This document shows, in pieces, positions 25,921 to 36,722 of a DNA stretch of 64,000 bases (position 1 is its first letter; every line of letters begins with the position of its first letter). The translations under genes and the position numbers were made by a program. The stretch comes from Tardiphaga sp. 709 (GTDB lineage: Bacteria > Pseudomonadota > Alphaproteobacteria > Rhizobiales > Xanthobacteraceae). The stretch spans positions 3,470,501-3,534,500 of the forward strand of contig NZ_CP135529.1 of NCBI RefSeq assembly GCF_032401055.1, in the 5' to 3' direction. Below the pieces are notes generated by a model. That model was given only the letters and a program-made list of their open reading frames with translations. It made no database searches and was not told where the DNA came from.

Positions 25921-26714
25921 GCACATCCGGCATCAGGAGTCTGGCCTGCGCCGGCGCACTGATCGGCGCTGCAGCGCTGTCATGGTCCGGCCCCGCCCGT
26001 GCACAATCCGCCACTGAGACGTGCCTGGCTGTGGATCAGCGACTGTCTGGTGATGCGACCCTTCCGCGCACCGTGGCTGCGTTCAAAACCGGTGGCCCGC
26101 TCAAGATCGTCGCCATGGGCTCGTCATCGACGCTCGGCCTGTGGCAATCCGACCCCGCCAAAACCTATCCCGGCATGCTGCAGAGCGAGCTGCAGCACCT
26201 GAAGCCGGAACTGCGGCTGGAGGTCATCAATAGCGGCCGGAACGCCGACACGATCCCGGGCAATATCGTCCGCTTCGACCGCGATGTGCTGGCGCATCGC
26301 CCGGATCTGGTGATCTGGCAGATCGGCACCAATGACGTGACCTGGCTGCAAAGCGCGGACAGCCTGACCGGCAGGATCGTCGAGGGCATCCGCCTGCTGA
26401 AGGCTGACGGGGCCGACGTGATCCTGATGGATCAGCAATACGCGCCTGTCATTCTCGCATCGCAATATTCCAAGATGCAGGCGAGCATAGCTGAAGCCGC
26501 CCGGCAGGAACGCGTGCCGCTATTCTCGCGCTTCGAGCTGATGCGCCGTGCAGTGGACGCAGGGCTCTCCATGGGCGCGCTGACGGCCTGGGACGGACTA
26601 CACAATTCCGCAGCCGGCTACGAATGCACCGGCCGCGCCCTCGCCCGCGCGATCGTGGCGACGGCTGTAGCTGGCGAGCAAACGCCGCCGAAACCGGTTC
26701 GGCGGCGCAAATAA
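25887..26714 (+). CDS. Exported SGNH/GDSL-family hydrolase
   Basis: An approximately 275-residue exported esterase/acetylhydrolase. The SGNH blocks are visible: nucleophile Ser in VAMGSSSTLG (GSSS instead of GDSL), block II Gly/Asn in VINSGRNADT, block III GTND, and the block V DGLHNSAAGY with Asp and His. A signal peptide (SLACAGALIGAAALSWSGPARAQS) puts it in the periplasm. The ATG at 25887 overlaps the SH3 gene by 34 bases; alternatively a CTG at 25917, overlapping its stop as CTGA and preceded by GAGAAGG, would be the start. Likely acts on cell-wall or polysaccharide acyl groups; substrate not known. Confidence 0.83.
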   Translation: MGRLRRREGELSTSGIRSLACAGALIGAAALSWSGPARAQSATETCLAVDQRLSGDATLPRTVAAFKTGGPLKIVAMGSSSTLGLWQSDPAKTYPGMLQSELQHLKPELRLEVINSGRNADTIPGNIVRFDRDVLAHRPDLVIWQIGTNDVTWLQSADSLTGRIVEGIRLLKADGADVILMDQQYAPVILASQYSKMQASIAEAARQERVPLFSRFELMRRAVDAGLSMGALTAWDGLHNSAAGYECTGRALARAIVATAVAGEQTPPKPVRRRK

Positions 26715-26736
26715 CTTCAGAATTTGGATAAAGCCG

Positions 26737-27225
26737 TTAGCGCTTTTTGCGCAGACGAACGACCATGTCGATGCGGCTGATCTCGAAGCCCTCGGGGACT
26801 TCCGGCATCTTGGTCAGCACGAGATTCTGGTCCGGAATATCAACCAGCTCGTGGTTGTTCTCGAGATAGTAGTGGTGGTGTGAGGTCACATTGGTGTCGA
26901 AATAGGTCTTCGTACCATCGACGCTGACCTGACGAAGCAGGCCGGAATCCGTGAGCTGATTGAGCGTGTTGTAAACGGTCGCCAGCGACACCGGCACCTT
27001 GGCGAGGGTCGCTTCCTCGTAAAGCATTTCCGCAGTGAGATGGCGGGCGCCCTTGCCGAACAGCAGCCAACCCAGCGCCATGCGCTGACGGGTGGGACGC
27101 AGGCCGACCGACTGCAGCATCTCGTTGACGTCATGCCACGGGCAACCAGTCAATGCCGGCTGGCGGCCATGATTGATTTCCGCAACCGCAGCTGCGTCAT
27201 CCAGAACTGAAACGCTGTCGCTCAT
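26737..27225 (-). CDS. irr: Iron response regulator Irr (Fur family, heme-regulated)
   Basis: A 162-residue Fur-family protein nearly identical in layout to Bradyrhizobium Irr. The heme regulatory motif GCPWHD is at 27-32, the winged helix includes LRPTRQRMALGWLLF and VSLATVYNTLNQLTDSGLLR, and the second heme site HHH is at about 116-118 in TSHHHYYLENNHELVDI. In B. japonicum Irr accumulates under low iron, represses heme synthesis and iron-using genes through ICE sites, activates uptake genes, and is degraded on binding heme. The start MSDSVSVLDD at 27225 matches the family length; a GTG at 27267 is an alternative. Divergent from fabA, the usual arrangement. Confidence 0.96.
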   Translation of the reverse strand: MSDSVSVLDDAAAVAEINHGRQPALTGCPWHDVNEMLQSVGLRPTRQRMALGWLLFGKGARHLTAEMLYEEATLAKVPVSLATVYNTLNQLTDSGLLRQVSVDGTKTYFDTNVTSHHHYYLENNHELVDIPDQNLVLTKMPEVPEGFEISRIDMVVRLRKKR

Positions 27226-27277
27226 ATCCACGTCAGTAATCCTGCCGTTCACACTCAAAAAGAACACTGAATTAGCC

Positions 27278-27290
27278 TTCTATTATAGAA
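27278..27290. promoter_or_regulatory. Palindrome TTCTAT-T-ATAGAA in the irr/fabA intergenic region
   Basis: A perfect 13-base palindrome about 53 bases upstream of the irr start. Its half-sites resemble the TAGAA/TTCTA elements of Irr sites but in the opposite order, so it could be an Irr or Fur operator controlling irr or simply promoter sequence. Confidence 0.4.
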
Positions 27291-27532
27291 AGGCGGGGCC
27301 TCAGATGCAAGGTTTTCGCAACTAGGAGCCATGCATCAGAAGGGATGCTTCCGCAGTGCATCGCAACATGGTCAATAACCCGCCAAAAGCAGGCGATCCG
27401 GCGCTTTGCCGCCCCCTAAGCCTATGATAGAGAGCGCCCAGCCGGGGCAAGTTCCCGTGTCATTTGGAACAATTCTATATGTGGCGACTCGACCCGGGTA
27501 GCCACCACCATCGATGGACCCAGAAAGCCGGC

Positions 27533-28072
27533 ATGATCCAGGAACAACGCAACAGCTACGCATATGAAGACCTGCTGGCCTGCGGCCGCGGCGAGCTGTT
27601 CGGACCCGGCAACGCGCAATTGCCGCTGCCGCCGATGCTGATGTTCGACCGCATCACCGAGATCACGGCTGATGGCGGCGAATTCGGCAAGGGTCTCGTG
27701 CGCGCTGAACTCGACGTCAATTCGGACCTCTGGTTCTTTGCCTGCCACTTCAAGGGCGATCCGGTCATGCCGGGCTGCCTCGGCCTGGACGCCATGTGGC
27801 AGATGGTCGGGTTCTTTCTGGGCTGGTCGGGTGGCATCGGTCCCGGACGTGCGCTCGGGCTGAGCGAGCTGAAGTTTTCCGGTCAGGTTCTCCCGAACAT
27901 CAAGAAGGTCGTGTACACCATCGATATCAAACGGGTGATGCGTTCAAAATTGTGGTTGGGGATTGCTGACGGCTCGCTTTCGGCCGATGGCGAGATTATC
28001 TATCGCGCCAAGGACCTGAAGGTCGGCCTGTTCAAGCAGGAAGCACCTGCCGCATTGCAGCCGGGAACGTAA
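27533..28072 (+). CDS. fabA: 3-hydroxydecanoyl-ACP dehydratase/isomerase
   Basis: A 179-residue hot-dog-fold enzyme that dehydrates 3-hydroxyacyl-ACP and isomerises trans-2- to cis-3-decenoyl-ACP, the entry to unsaturated fatty acids. The active-site His is in [20 protein letters not shown] and the catalytic Asp follows in [10 protein letters not shown]. Length is normal for FabA. The start [18 protein letters not shown] at 27533 fits orthologues; a longer upstream frame is not conserved in type. First gene of fabA-fabB-fabI, divergent from irr as in Bradyrhizobium. Confidence 0.96.
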   Translation: MIQEQRNSYAYEDLLACGRGELFGPGNAQLPLPPMLMFDRITEITADGGEFGKGLVRAELDVNSDLWFFACHFKGDPVMPGCLGLDAMWQMVGFFLGWSGGIGPGRALGLSELKFSGQVLPNIKKVVYTIDIKRVMRSKLWLGIADGSLSADGEIIYRAKDLKVGLFKQEAPAALQPGT

Positions 28073-28154
28073 TTTACCGGGTGCCATTCAACGGCGGTCT
28101 CCGAGGGGGCGACCGCCAGTTCCACAACAACGTAATTCAAAGGGCGAGGCGATC

Positions 28155-29381
28155 ATGAGGCGGGTTGTCGTCACGGGGATGGGCATTGTCTCATCTATCG
28201 GAAACAACACTCAAGAAGTGCTTGCGAGCCTCCATGAGGCAAAGTCGGGCATTACGCGCGCCGACAAATATGCAGAGCTCGGTTTCCGTTCGCAGGTGCA
28301 AGGCGCACCGACCATCAATCCGGCCGATGTGATCGACCGCCGCGCGATGCGGTTCCTCGGCGAAGGCGCCGCATGGAATCACATCGCCATGGAACAGGCG
28401 ATCCAGGACTCCGGCCTCGAAGAGGCCGATATCTCCAACGAACGCACCGGCATCATCATGGGCTCGGGCGGGCCTTCCGCACGCACCATCGTCGAAGCCG
28501 CGGACATCACGCGAACGAAGGGGCCAAAGCGCGTTGGCCCGTTCGCGGTGCCGAAGGCGATGTCCTCGACGGCATCCGCCACGCTCGCGACCTGGTTCAA
28601 GATCAAGGGCGTGAACTATTCGATCTCCTCCGCCTGCGCGACCTCGAACCACTGCATCGGCAATGCCTATGAGATGATCCAGTGGGGCAAGCAGGACGTC
28701 GTGTTTGCTGGCGGCTGCGAGGAACTCGACTGGTCGCTCTCGGTGCTGTTCGACGCCATGGGTGCGATGTCATCGAAGTATAACGACACACCCTCCACCG
28801 CTTCGCGTCCCTATGACGTCAGTCGCGACGGCTTTGTCATCGCCGGCGGCGCCGGCGTTGTCGTGGTCGAAGAACTCGAACACGCAAAAGCACGCGGCGC
28901 CAAGATCTACGGCGAAATCATTGGCTACGGCGCCACCTCGGACGGTTACGACATGGTCGCCCCGTCGGGCGAAGGCGCAGAGCGTTGCATGAAGATGGCG
29001 CTGGCCACCACTGGCGGCATCAAGATTGACTACATCAACCCGCATGCGACCTCGACGCCGGCCGGCGACCCGCCGGAAATGCAGGCGATCCGCAACGTGT
29101 TCGGTACCGGCGAGAAATGCCCGCCAATTTCGGCGACCAAGGCCCTCACCGGCCACTCGCTCGGCGCCACGGGCGTGCAGGAAGCAATCTACTCGCTGCT
29201 GATGATGCAGAACGGGTTTATCTGCGAGAGCGGCAACATCACCGAACTCGATCCGGTGTTCGCCGACATGCCGATCGTGCGCAAGCGCATCGACAATGTG
29301 AAGGTCGGCACCGTGCTGTCGAATTCCTTCGGCTTCGGCGGCACCAACGCCACGCTGGTCTTCAAGCGGATGGATGCATAA
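28155..29381 (+). CDS. fabB: 3-oxoacyl-ACP synthase I
   Basis: A 408-residue condensing enzyme that elongates cis-unsaturated acyl-ACP after FabA. The catalytic Cys161 is in [13 protein letters not shown], and the two His are in [16 protein letters not shown] and [25 protein letters not shown] ends the thiolase fold. Ribosome site GGGCGAGG. The fabA-fabB pair is the classic anaerobic route to unsaturated fatty acids. The next gene, fabI, starts a few bases after its stop. Confidence 0.96.
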   Translation: MRRVVVTGMGIVSSIGNNTQEVLASLHEAKSGITRADKYAELGFRSQVQGAPTINPADVIDRRAMRFLGEGAAWNHIAMEQAIQDSGLEEADISNERTGIIMGSGGPSARTIVEAADITRTKGPKRVGPFAVPKAMSSTASATLATWFKIKGVNYSISSACATSNHCIGNAYEMIQWGKQDVVFAGGCEELDWSLSVLFDAMGAMSSKYNDTPSTASRPYDVSRDGFVIAGGAGVVVVEELEHAKARGAKIYGEIIGYGATSDGYDMVAPSGEGAERCMKMALATTGGIKIDYINPHATSTPAGDPPEMQAIRNVFGTGEKCPPISATKALTGHSLGATGVQEAIYSLLMMQNGFICESGNITELDPVFADMPIVRKRIDNVKVGTVLSNSFGFGGTNATLVFKRMDA

Positions 29382-29385
29382 CGCG

Positions 29386-30192
29386 ATGCCATCACTGATG
29401 CAGGGCAAGCGCGGACTGATCATGGGCGTCGCCAATGATCATTCGATCGCGTGGGGAATCGCCAAGGCCCTGCATGCGCAGGGTGCCGAACTGGCTTTCA
29501 CCTATCAGGGCGATGCGCTTGGCAAGCGCGTCAAGCCGCTGGCGGAATCGCTCAATGCCGATCTGATCCTGCCCTGCGACGTTGAGGACATCGCCAGCGT
29601 CGACGCGACCTTTGCTGCGATCAAGGAGAAATGGGGCGGGCTGGATTTCCTGGTCCACGCCATCGGCTTCTCCGACAAGAACGAACTCAAGGGTCGCTAC
29701 GCTGACACCACGCGCGCGAATTTCTCGCGCACCATGGTGATCTCCTGCTTCTCCTTCACCGAAGTCGCCAAGCGCGCGTCGGAAATCATGAAGCCCGGCA
29801 GCGCTATGATCACGCTGACTTTCGGCGGATCGACCCGCGTGATGCCGAACTACAATGTCATGGGCGTTGCCAAGGCCGCTCTTGAAGCCTCGGTGCGTTA
29901 TCTCGCATCGGACTTCGGCCGCCAGGGCATTCGCGTCAACGCGGTGTCGGCTGGCCCGGTACGTACACTGGCCGGCTCGGGCATCGGCGATTCCCGCGCG
30001 ATGTTCGCATTCCAGCAGAAACATTCGCCGCTCGGCCGCGGCGTGACACTGGAAGAACTCGGCGGCACTGCGCTGTATCTGCTGTCGGATCTTTCCGGCG
30101 GCGTGACCGGTGAAACGCATTTCGTCGACTCCGGCTACAACATCATCTCGATGCCGCATCCGGATGCGTTGAAGGCAGACGCCGGCGAGTAA
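29386..30192 (+). CDS. fabI: Enoyl-ACP reductase, NADH dependent
   Basis: A 268-residue short-chain reductase for the last step of fatty acid elongation and the target class of triclosan-like inhibitors. The N-terminal GVANDHSIAWGIAKALHAQG cofactor motif and the catalytic Tyr-x6-Lys in NYNVMGVAKAALEASVRYLA are diagnostic of FabI. The C-terminal GGVTGETHFVDSGYNI is also typical. Of three in-frame ATGs (29374, 29386, 29398) I choose the middle one, which lies just past the fabB stop and gives a normal length. Completes the fabA-B-I operon. Confidence 0.95.
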   Translation: MPSLMQGKRGLIMGVANDHSIAWGIAKALHAQGAELAFTYQGDALGKRVKPLAESLNADLILPCDVEDIASVDATFAAIKEKWGGLDFLVHAIGFSDKNELKGRYADTTRANFSRTMVISCFSFTEVAKRASEIMKPGSAMITLTFGGSTRVMPNYNVMGVAKAALEASVRYLASDFGRQGIRVNAVSAGPVRTLAGSGIGDSRAMFAFQQKHSPLGRGVTLEELGGTALYLLSDLSGGVTGETHFVDSGYNIISMPHPDALKADAGE

Positions 30193-30198
30193 TTCGCC

Positions 30199-30804
30199 TT
30201 ACGTCTTTTCCCCCGATGCAAATTCCATCGCACGCTGGAAGGCCGGACGGGCGCTGCAACGGTCGAGATAGCGCTCAAACGCCGGGCGCGACGGCACCAT
30301 CTTGAAATTGCGCACGGCAAAGTTCAATCCTGAACCGATGGCGATATCGGCGGCAGAGAATTGCGCGCCGAGAATCCACGGACCTTCATCAAGCGCGGCT
30401 TCGAGCACATCGAACACGCGCTGCGCATCACCCCAGCCTGCGGCCACCGGATTCAGCTCCATCTTGGTCGCGATCTGTGCGATCGCCGGTTCGATACAGC
30501 CCGGCGCAAAGAACAGCCAATAGAGATATTTCGCACGATGCGAGTCCCCGAGCGGGGGCGCCAGCTTCGCGTCGGGATAGCGCTCGGCTACATAAGCGCA
30601 AATCGCCGCAGCCTCAGCCATGGTGGCGTCGCCGTCCTGCAGAGCCGGCACCTTGCCCATCGGATTGACGGCGAGGAATTCCAGCGTGCGCTGCGCACCG
30701 GTGGAGATATCGGTCAGCACGCGCTCATAGGCGACGCCGGTTTCCTCCATCAGCCAAAGCGCGGTGAACGAACGCGAGCGTGGCGACCAGTAGAGTTTCA
30801 TCAT
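30199..30804 (-). CDS. Glutathione S-transferase family protein
   Basis: A 201-residue cytosolic GST. The thioredoxin-like N-terminal domain starts MMKLYWSPRSRSFTALWLME with the Ser-containing active-site region and a VNPMGKVPALQDGDATMAEA glutathione-binding stretch. The helical C-terminal domain contains GPWILGAQFSAADIAIGSGL, the N-capping box of GSTs. The start at 30804 has a GGAGG ribosome site; the longer upstream frame is not needed. Substrate unknown. It is convergent with fabI, leaving only six bases between the stops. Confidence 0.87.
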   Translation of the reverse strand: MMKLYWSPRSRSFTALWLMEETGVAYERVLTDISTGAQRTLEFLAVNPMGKVPALQDGDATMAEAAAICAYVAERYPDAKLAPPLGDSHRAKYLYWLFFAPGCIEPAIAQIATKMELNPVAAGWGDAQRVFDVLEAALDEGPWILGAQFSAADIAIGSGLNFAVRNFKMVPSRPAFERYLDRCSARPAFQRAMEFASGEKT

Positions 30805-30889
30805 CTGGAGATCCTCCGGAGAAACATTTTGCCATTTGTGCGAGGATTCGGAGAAAGCTGCAAGACGCGCAGCGCTCAGACTCTCTGAA

Positions 30890-30935
30890 ACTCTCATACC
30901 CACGAAAGCGGGGATCAGGCCGGACGACGACAGTT
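30890..30935. repeat. Fragment of a CCCACGAAAGCGGGGATC-type intergenic repeat
   Basis: The stretch with ATACCCACGAAAGCGGGGAT resembles the CCCGCGAAAGCGGG repeat family common in Bradyrhizobium-group intergenic DNA. It lies between the GST start and the katG terminator. Confidence 0.4.
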
Positions 30936-30956
30936 GAGTGTGACGCGGCGCGACAA

Positions 30957-30991
30957 GAAAAAGCCCCCGCGACATAGTCGCAGGGGCTTTT
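30957..30991 (-). terminator. katG terminator
   Basis: Hairpin AAAAAGCCCC-C-GCGAC-ATA-GTCGC-A-GGGGCTTTT, with a T-rich tail on the reverse strand just past the katG stop at 31015. It would terminate katG before the GST gene. Confidence 0.82.
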
Positions 30992-31014
30992 ATATTCACG
31001 ATGGCGGGCCGAGG

Positions 31015-33312
<2,298 letters not shown>

Positions 33313-33407
33313 TCAAATTTTCCAAAAGCTGTCTAATTTCAATTATCTGCCGAATTCCTCGGCGAGCTTGGCGCTCACCCTAATTGGATTTCGTGACGAG
33401 AGATTGG

Positions 33408-33466
33408 AAGAATTCTTAGATCAGGTCCAGTCGAATTGTCTTCTCTCTCCGATCAGTTTATCTGAT
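33408..33466. promoter_or_regulatory. katG/oxyR divergent control region with palindromes
   Basis: The palindrome AAGAATTCTT (33408-33417) and the inverted repeat ATCAG-TTTAT-CTGAT (33452-33466), the latter ending 5 bases before the oxyR start, are candidate OxyR contacts. Neither is an exact match to the tetrameric ATAG-N7-CTAT OxyR site known in enterics, so the assignment rests on position. Confidence 0.35.
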
Positions 33467-33471
33467 GATCC

Positions 33472-34377
33472 ATGATCACGCTCCGCCAGCTCCGCTATCT
33501 CGCCGCGCTCGCCAAACACGGCCATTTCGGCCGCGCGGCCGAGGCCTGCAACGTCACCCAGCCTGCGCTGTCGATGCAGATACGCGATCTCGAACGGACG
33601 CTGGGCGTCAAGGTGGTGGAGCGCCGGCCCGGCGAGGTGATGCTGACCGATGTCGGGTGCGAAGTGGCACGGCGCGGCGAGGACGTGCTGGCGGCCTCGC
33701 GCGACCTGGTGGACTTTGCGCGGCATCGCGGCGGACTCCTGACCGGGCGGCTGACGCTCGGCGTGATCCCGTCACTGGCGCCCTATCTGCTGCCGCGGAT
33801 CCTGCCGGTGCTACAGAAACAGTTTCCGGAATTGCGGCTGGAGCTGCGCGAGACGCAGACCAGGCAACTGGTCGACGATATCAAGTCAGGCGCACTCGAT
33901 GCCGCGATGCTGGCCCTGCCGCTTGGTGAGCCTGAGATCGACACGGCCAAATTGTTCGACGATCTGTTCCTGCTCGCGGTGCCGGCAAACGATCCCCGCC
34001 CGGCCGACAAACGCATCAAGGCGATGGAGATCGACCAGAGCCGATTGATCCTGCTGGAAGACGGCCACTGCCTGCGCGATCAGGCGCTCGCCTTCTGCGC
34101 CACCGCAGCGCGCGGCCATCAGTCCGGCGGCAACGGCATGGCCTTCGCTGCGTCCAGCCTCTCCACGGTGATGCAGATGGTCGCCAGCGGCTATGGCGTG
34201 ACATTGATCCCGCAGATCGCCGCCGACGTCGAACAACGCGACCAGCGCGTCAAATTCCTGCGGTTGGAGAATCCGCAGCCCGGCCGCACCATCGGCCTCG
34301 CTTTTCGCCGGACGTCGCCGCGCAAAGCGGACTTCGCCGCATTGGGCGATGTGGTGAAGGACAGCGTTATCGGCTGA
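33472..34377 (+). CDS. oxyR: Hydrogen-peroxide-sensing LysR-type regulator OxyR
   Basis: A 301-residue LysR-type activator. The N-terminal winged HTH is MITLRQLRYLAALAKHGHFG through TQPALSMQIRDLERTLG. The redox cysteines that form a disulfide on peroxide exposure are C200 and C209 in GHCLRDQALAFCATA, the exact spacing of E. coli C199/C208, so this is OxyR rather than a generic LysR protein. The divergent katG is the expected target, and autoregulation from the shared 237-base gap is likely. Followed by a strong terminator. Confidence 0.95.
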   Translation: MITLRQLRYLAALAKHGHFGRAAEACNVTQPALSMQIRDLERTLGVKVVERRPGEVMLTDVGCEVARRGEDVLAASRDLVDFARHRGGLLTGRLTLGVIPSLAPYLLPRILPVLQKQFPELRLELRETQTRQLVDDIKSGALDAAMLALPLGEPEIDTAKLFDDLFLLAVPANDPRPADKRIKAMEIDQSRLILLEDGHCLRDQALAFCATAARGHQSGGNGMAFAASSLSTVMQMVASGYGVTLIPQIAADVEQRDQRVKFLRLENPQPGRTIGLAFRRTSPRKADFAALGDVVKDSVIG

Positions 34378-34396
34378 TCGATATGGGCCACAAAAG

Positions 34397-34429
34397 AAAA
34401 CGCACCGGCGCGGCTGCGCCGGTGCGTTT
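34397..34429. terminator. Bidirectional terminator after oxyR
   Basis: AAAACGCACCGGCGC (34397-34411) pairs with GCGCCGGTGCGTTT (34416-34429) around a GGCT loop, between the convergent oxyR and HhH gene. Confidence 0.88.
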
Positions 34430-34452
34430 CCAGACGAGTGAAGCGATCGCGC

Positions 34453-34824
34453 TTAGCTCTTCTGCTTGGCGATCACCTTGTCCTTGATGCCGTCATAGGT
34501 CTTCTCGGGCACGATCTTCTTCTGCACGAGTTCGTCCTTGCCCTTATACGGACGGCCTTTGACGATGGCCGCCGAATAGGCCTTGCCGATACCGGGCAGA
34601 GCTTCGAGCGCCTCGACGGTCGCCGAGTTGAGATCAAGCAGTTCAGCCTTCGGTGCCGGGGCCATCTTCGATTCGCTGGCAGGCGCCATCTTAGATGTGG
34701 CAGCCGGGGCCATCTTGCCGGCGGGAGCAGCGGGCTGCGGCGACTGCGCCATCGACGGCGCGGATGCGAGTAGACCCAGAGTGAGAGCGGCAGCGGTCAA
34801 AGTAGCAAATTTGAAATGGCGCAT
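34453..34824 (-). CDS. Exported helix-hairpin-helix protein (ComEA-like)
   Basis: A 123-residue protein with a signal peptide (MRHFKFATLTAAALTLGLLA..., cleavage at SMAQS). An Ala/Pro/Lys-Met linker with three KMAPA repeats comes next, then a C-terminal helix-hairpin-helix domain (LLDLNSATVEALEALPGIGK, then AYSAAIVKGRPYKGKDELV). ComEA proteins bind incoming DNA in the periplasm, and this has the same HhH layout. However, the rhizobial group of short proteins is not shown to act in DNA uptake. It stands alone, between terminators and lrp. Confidence 0.82.
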   Translation of the reverse strand: MRHFKFATLTAAALTLGLLASAPSMAQSPQPAAPAGKMAPAATSKMAPASESKMAPAPKAELLDLNSATVEALEALPGIGKAYSAAIVKGRPYKGKDELVQKKIVPEKTYDGIKDKVIAKQKS

Positions 34825-34926
34825 CGTGGTGTCCCTCCAAGGACGGTTTAAGTAACGCCATCAAGCTAGCTGCGGATTCATGGCGCCGCCATGGCGCGAA
34901 AATGAACCGCAGATAAAAGCTGAAGT

Positions 34927-35433
34927 TTATTTCGCGCGTATTTCGGGAGCGACCGGCTTCAAGTGTTCGAGCGGGAGCGGTGCGCCCGCCTTCAGCGTTT
35001 GAATCGCGATATTGCTCCGCGCCTCACGCACGATGGGCAGGTTGAGAAGCTTGCCGACAAGGAAACGTTGATAGTCAGCCAGTTCAGGCACGACCACTTC
35101 AAGAAAGTAATCGGACTCGCCGGACACGAGATGGCATGCGACCACCTCGGGCATCTCCACGACGGCCTTCTCGAAAGCGATCGCACGCTTGTTGGCATGC
35201 CCATCGATCTTCACACCGACGAAGGCCGTAAACCCCAATCCAACGCGCTCACGCCGCAGCGCCGCACGGTATCCATCGATATATCCCGCTCGCTCCAGGT
35301 TCTTGACCCGCCGCAAGCACGGCGACGGCGACAGGCCGACCCGATCGGCCAGCTCGATGTTGCTCAGGCGGCCGTCGGCCTGAAGCTCCGCGATAATTCG
35401 GCGATCGATGTCGTCCAACTGGATTTCGGGCAT
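34927..35433 (-). CDS. Lrp/AsnC-family transcriptional regulator
   Basis: A 168-residue feast/famine regulator. The N-terminal HTH (IQLDDIDRRIIAELQADGRL, then SNIELADRVGLSPSPCLRRV) is followed by the RAM domain (GFTAFVGVKIDG...GESDYFLEVVVPELADYQRF). The start MPEIQLDDIDRRII at 35433 is the family-typical one. These proteins sense amino acids and form octamers. It is divergent from the NTF2-like gene and probably regulates it, as is common for local Lrp regulators. Confidence 0.9.
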   Translation of the reverse strand: MPEIQLDDIDRRIIAELQADGRLSNIELADRVGLSPSPCLRRVKNLERAGYIDGYRAALRRERVGLGFTAFVGVKIDGHANKRAIAFEKAVVEMPEVVACHLVSGESDYFLEVVVPELADYQRFLVGKLLNLPIVREARSNIAIQTLKAGAPLPLEHLKPVAPEIRAK

Positions 35434-35565
35434 GACCCACCAATCAAAGGTCAGCAAAAGATCATTCGTTGCGCGGACGCGCTCCATATTAGCTAAATTC
35501 GCAAGGACATGCGCAGGGGTCAAGTGTCATCGTCGGACTCATTCTCCCAACGAAAGAGCATCCCG

Positions 35566-35961
35566 ATGCCCGACCGACTGATAACGCAATCACTGCTCGA
35601 TGCCGTCGAATGCTACTTCGATCTGATGTTCGATAACGACGTCTCGCATTTTGACCAGGTATTTGCCGGAAGTGCGCAACTGCATGGACTGCGCGACGGC
35701 AGCCTGCGTTTGCTGCCGGCTGCAGACTACAAGGCGATGCTGGCCTCCACACCATCGCCGAAGAGCAAGGGCGCGCCGCGCGAACAGGAGGTGTTGCTGG
35801 TGGACTTCGCCGCACCGACCCAGGCGCTGGTCAAGGTTGTCGTCCGGATCGATACGGTCTGGTATTGCGACTACCTGTCCTATCATCGCATCGGCGAGGC
35901 CTGGCTGGTGACCGCGAAGTCGTTTCATGTTGCCCGGCGGCTCGAGGCGACGGATCAATAG
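35566..35961 (+). CDS. NTF2-like (nuclear transport factor 2 / lumazine-binding fold) protein
   Basis: A 131-residue alpha+beta cone-fold protein. It contains LLDAVECYFDLMFDNDVSHF, a hallmark of the NTF2/SnoaL-like superfamily; the C-terminal WYCDYLSYHRIGEAWLVTAK strand pattern is also typical. Members bind small hydrophobic ligands or catalyse simple isomerisation/hydrolysis. No catalytic residues can be assigned. The start MPDRLITQSL follows AAAGAG. It is divergent from the Lrp regulator and converges on ccmG with 3 bases between the stops. Confidence 0.75.
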   Translation: MPDRLITQSLLDAVECYFDLMFDNDVSHFDQVFAGSAQLHGLRDGSLRLLPAADYKAMLASTPSPKSKGAPREQEVLLVDFAAPTQALVKVVVRIDTVWYCDYLSYHRIGEAWLVTAKSFHVARRLEATDQ

Positions 35962-35964
35962 ACG

Positions 35965-36543
35965 TCAGGACCCTGCCTGCAGCGCCTTGTCGATCTCGAC
36001 CCTCAGCACGCGCTCGTAATTCTCCGGCGTGATGCCGCCGACCATCTTGTAGGCGATGCGGCCGTCGCGGCCGACGATGAAGGTTTCGGGCACGCCATAG
36101 ACGCCCCATTCGATCGCGGCGCGACCGTTGCCGTCGACGCCGACGATGCCGAACGGATTGCCGTAGCGGCCAAGAAAGCGGCGCGCGTTGTCCGGCGCGT
36201 CCTTGTAGTTGATGCCGACCAGCTGCAGCCGTTTGTCCTTGCCGAGTTCTGTCAGCAGCGGCGCCTCCTCGTGGCACGGCACGCACCACGATGCCCAGAC
36301 ATTGACGAGACTGACCTTGCCCTTGAAGGCTGCGGGATCGAGACCCGGCACCGGCGCACCGCTATCGGTGAGGCCTTCCAGTGCCGGCAATGTCGTCTGG
36401 GGCGCGGCGCGGCCGATCAATGCCGAGGGCAGTTTCGCGGGGTCGGCTCCGAGCCGAAACCAGAATAGCGCCGCGAGCGCGGCAAAGATCAGCAGAGGCA
36501 ATGCCAGTACCCAGCGGCGCTTCGGAGTGGCCTGCGTGGTCAT
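35965..36543 (-). CDS. ccmG: Thiol:disulfide interchange protein for cytochrome c maturation
   Basis: A 192-residue membrane-anchored thioredoxin (CycY/DsbE) that reduces apocytochrome c in the periplasm. A single N-terminal membrane anchor ([19 protein letters not shown]) precedes the thioredoxin domain with the active site WASWCVPC (C87, C90) and [15 protein letters not shown]. It overlaps the ccmD stop by 4 bases (TCACAT on the forward strand). Last gene of ccmABCDG. Confidence 0.94.
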   Translation of the reverse strand: MTTQATPKRRWVLALPLLIFAALAALFWFRLGADPAKLPSALIGRAAPQTTLPALEGLTDSGAPVPGLDPAAFKGKVSLVNVWASWCVPCHEEAPLLTELGKDKRLQLVGINYKDAPDNARRFLGRYGNPFGIVGVDGNGRAAIEWGVYGVPETFIVGRDGRIAYKMVGGITPENYERVLRVEIDKALQAGS

Positions 36544-36722
36544 GTGAGATCCGTCGTACCACGACCCGAGCGCCGCGCCACGCCGGAGGATTCCAACTCA
36601 TGCAGCCGCGCACGGACGCGGCGGTGATCGATGGCGATCCACACGATGAGGATCAGCACCACCGCTGCGACCAGCGCGTAGGACGTGACGATGAAAGATG
36701 CGTAGGGACCAAGCGCCATCAC
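36540..36722 (-). CDS. ccmD: Heme exporter protein CcmD
   Basis: A 60-residue, single-helix protein: [20 protein letters not shown], then [20 protein letters not shown] with the usual basic tail. CcmD helps release holo-CcmE from the CcmABC complex. Position between ccmC and ccmG, with overlaps at both ends, is decisive. A second ATG at 36719 also fits. Confidence 0.92.
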   Translation of the reverse strand: MMALGPYASFIVTSYALVAAVVLILIVWIAIDHRRVRARLHELESSGVARRSGRGTTDLT

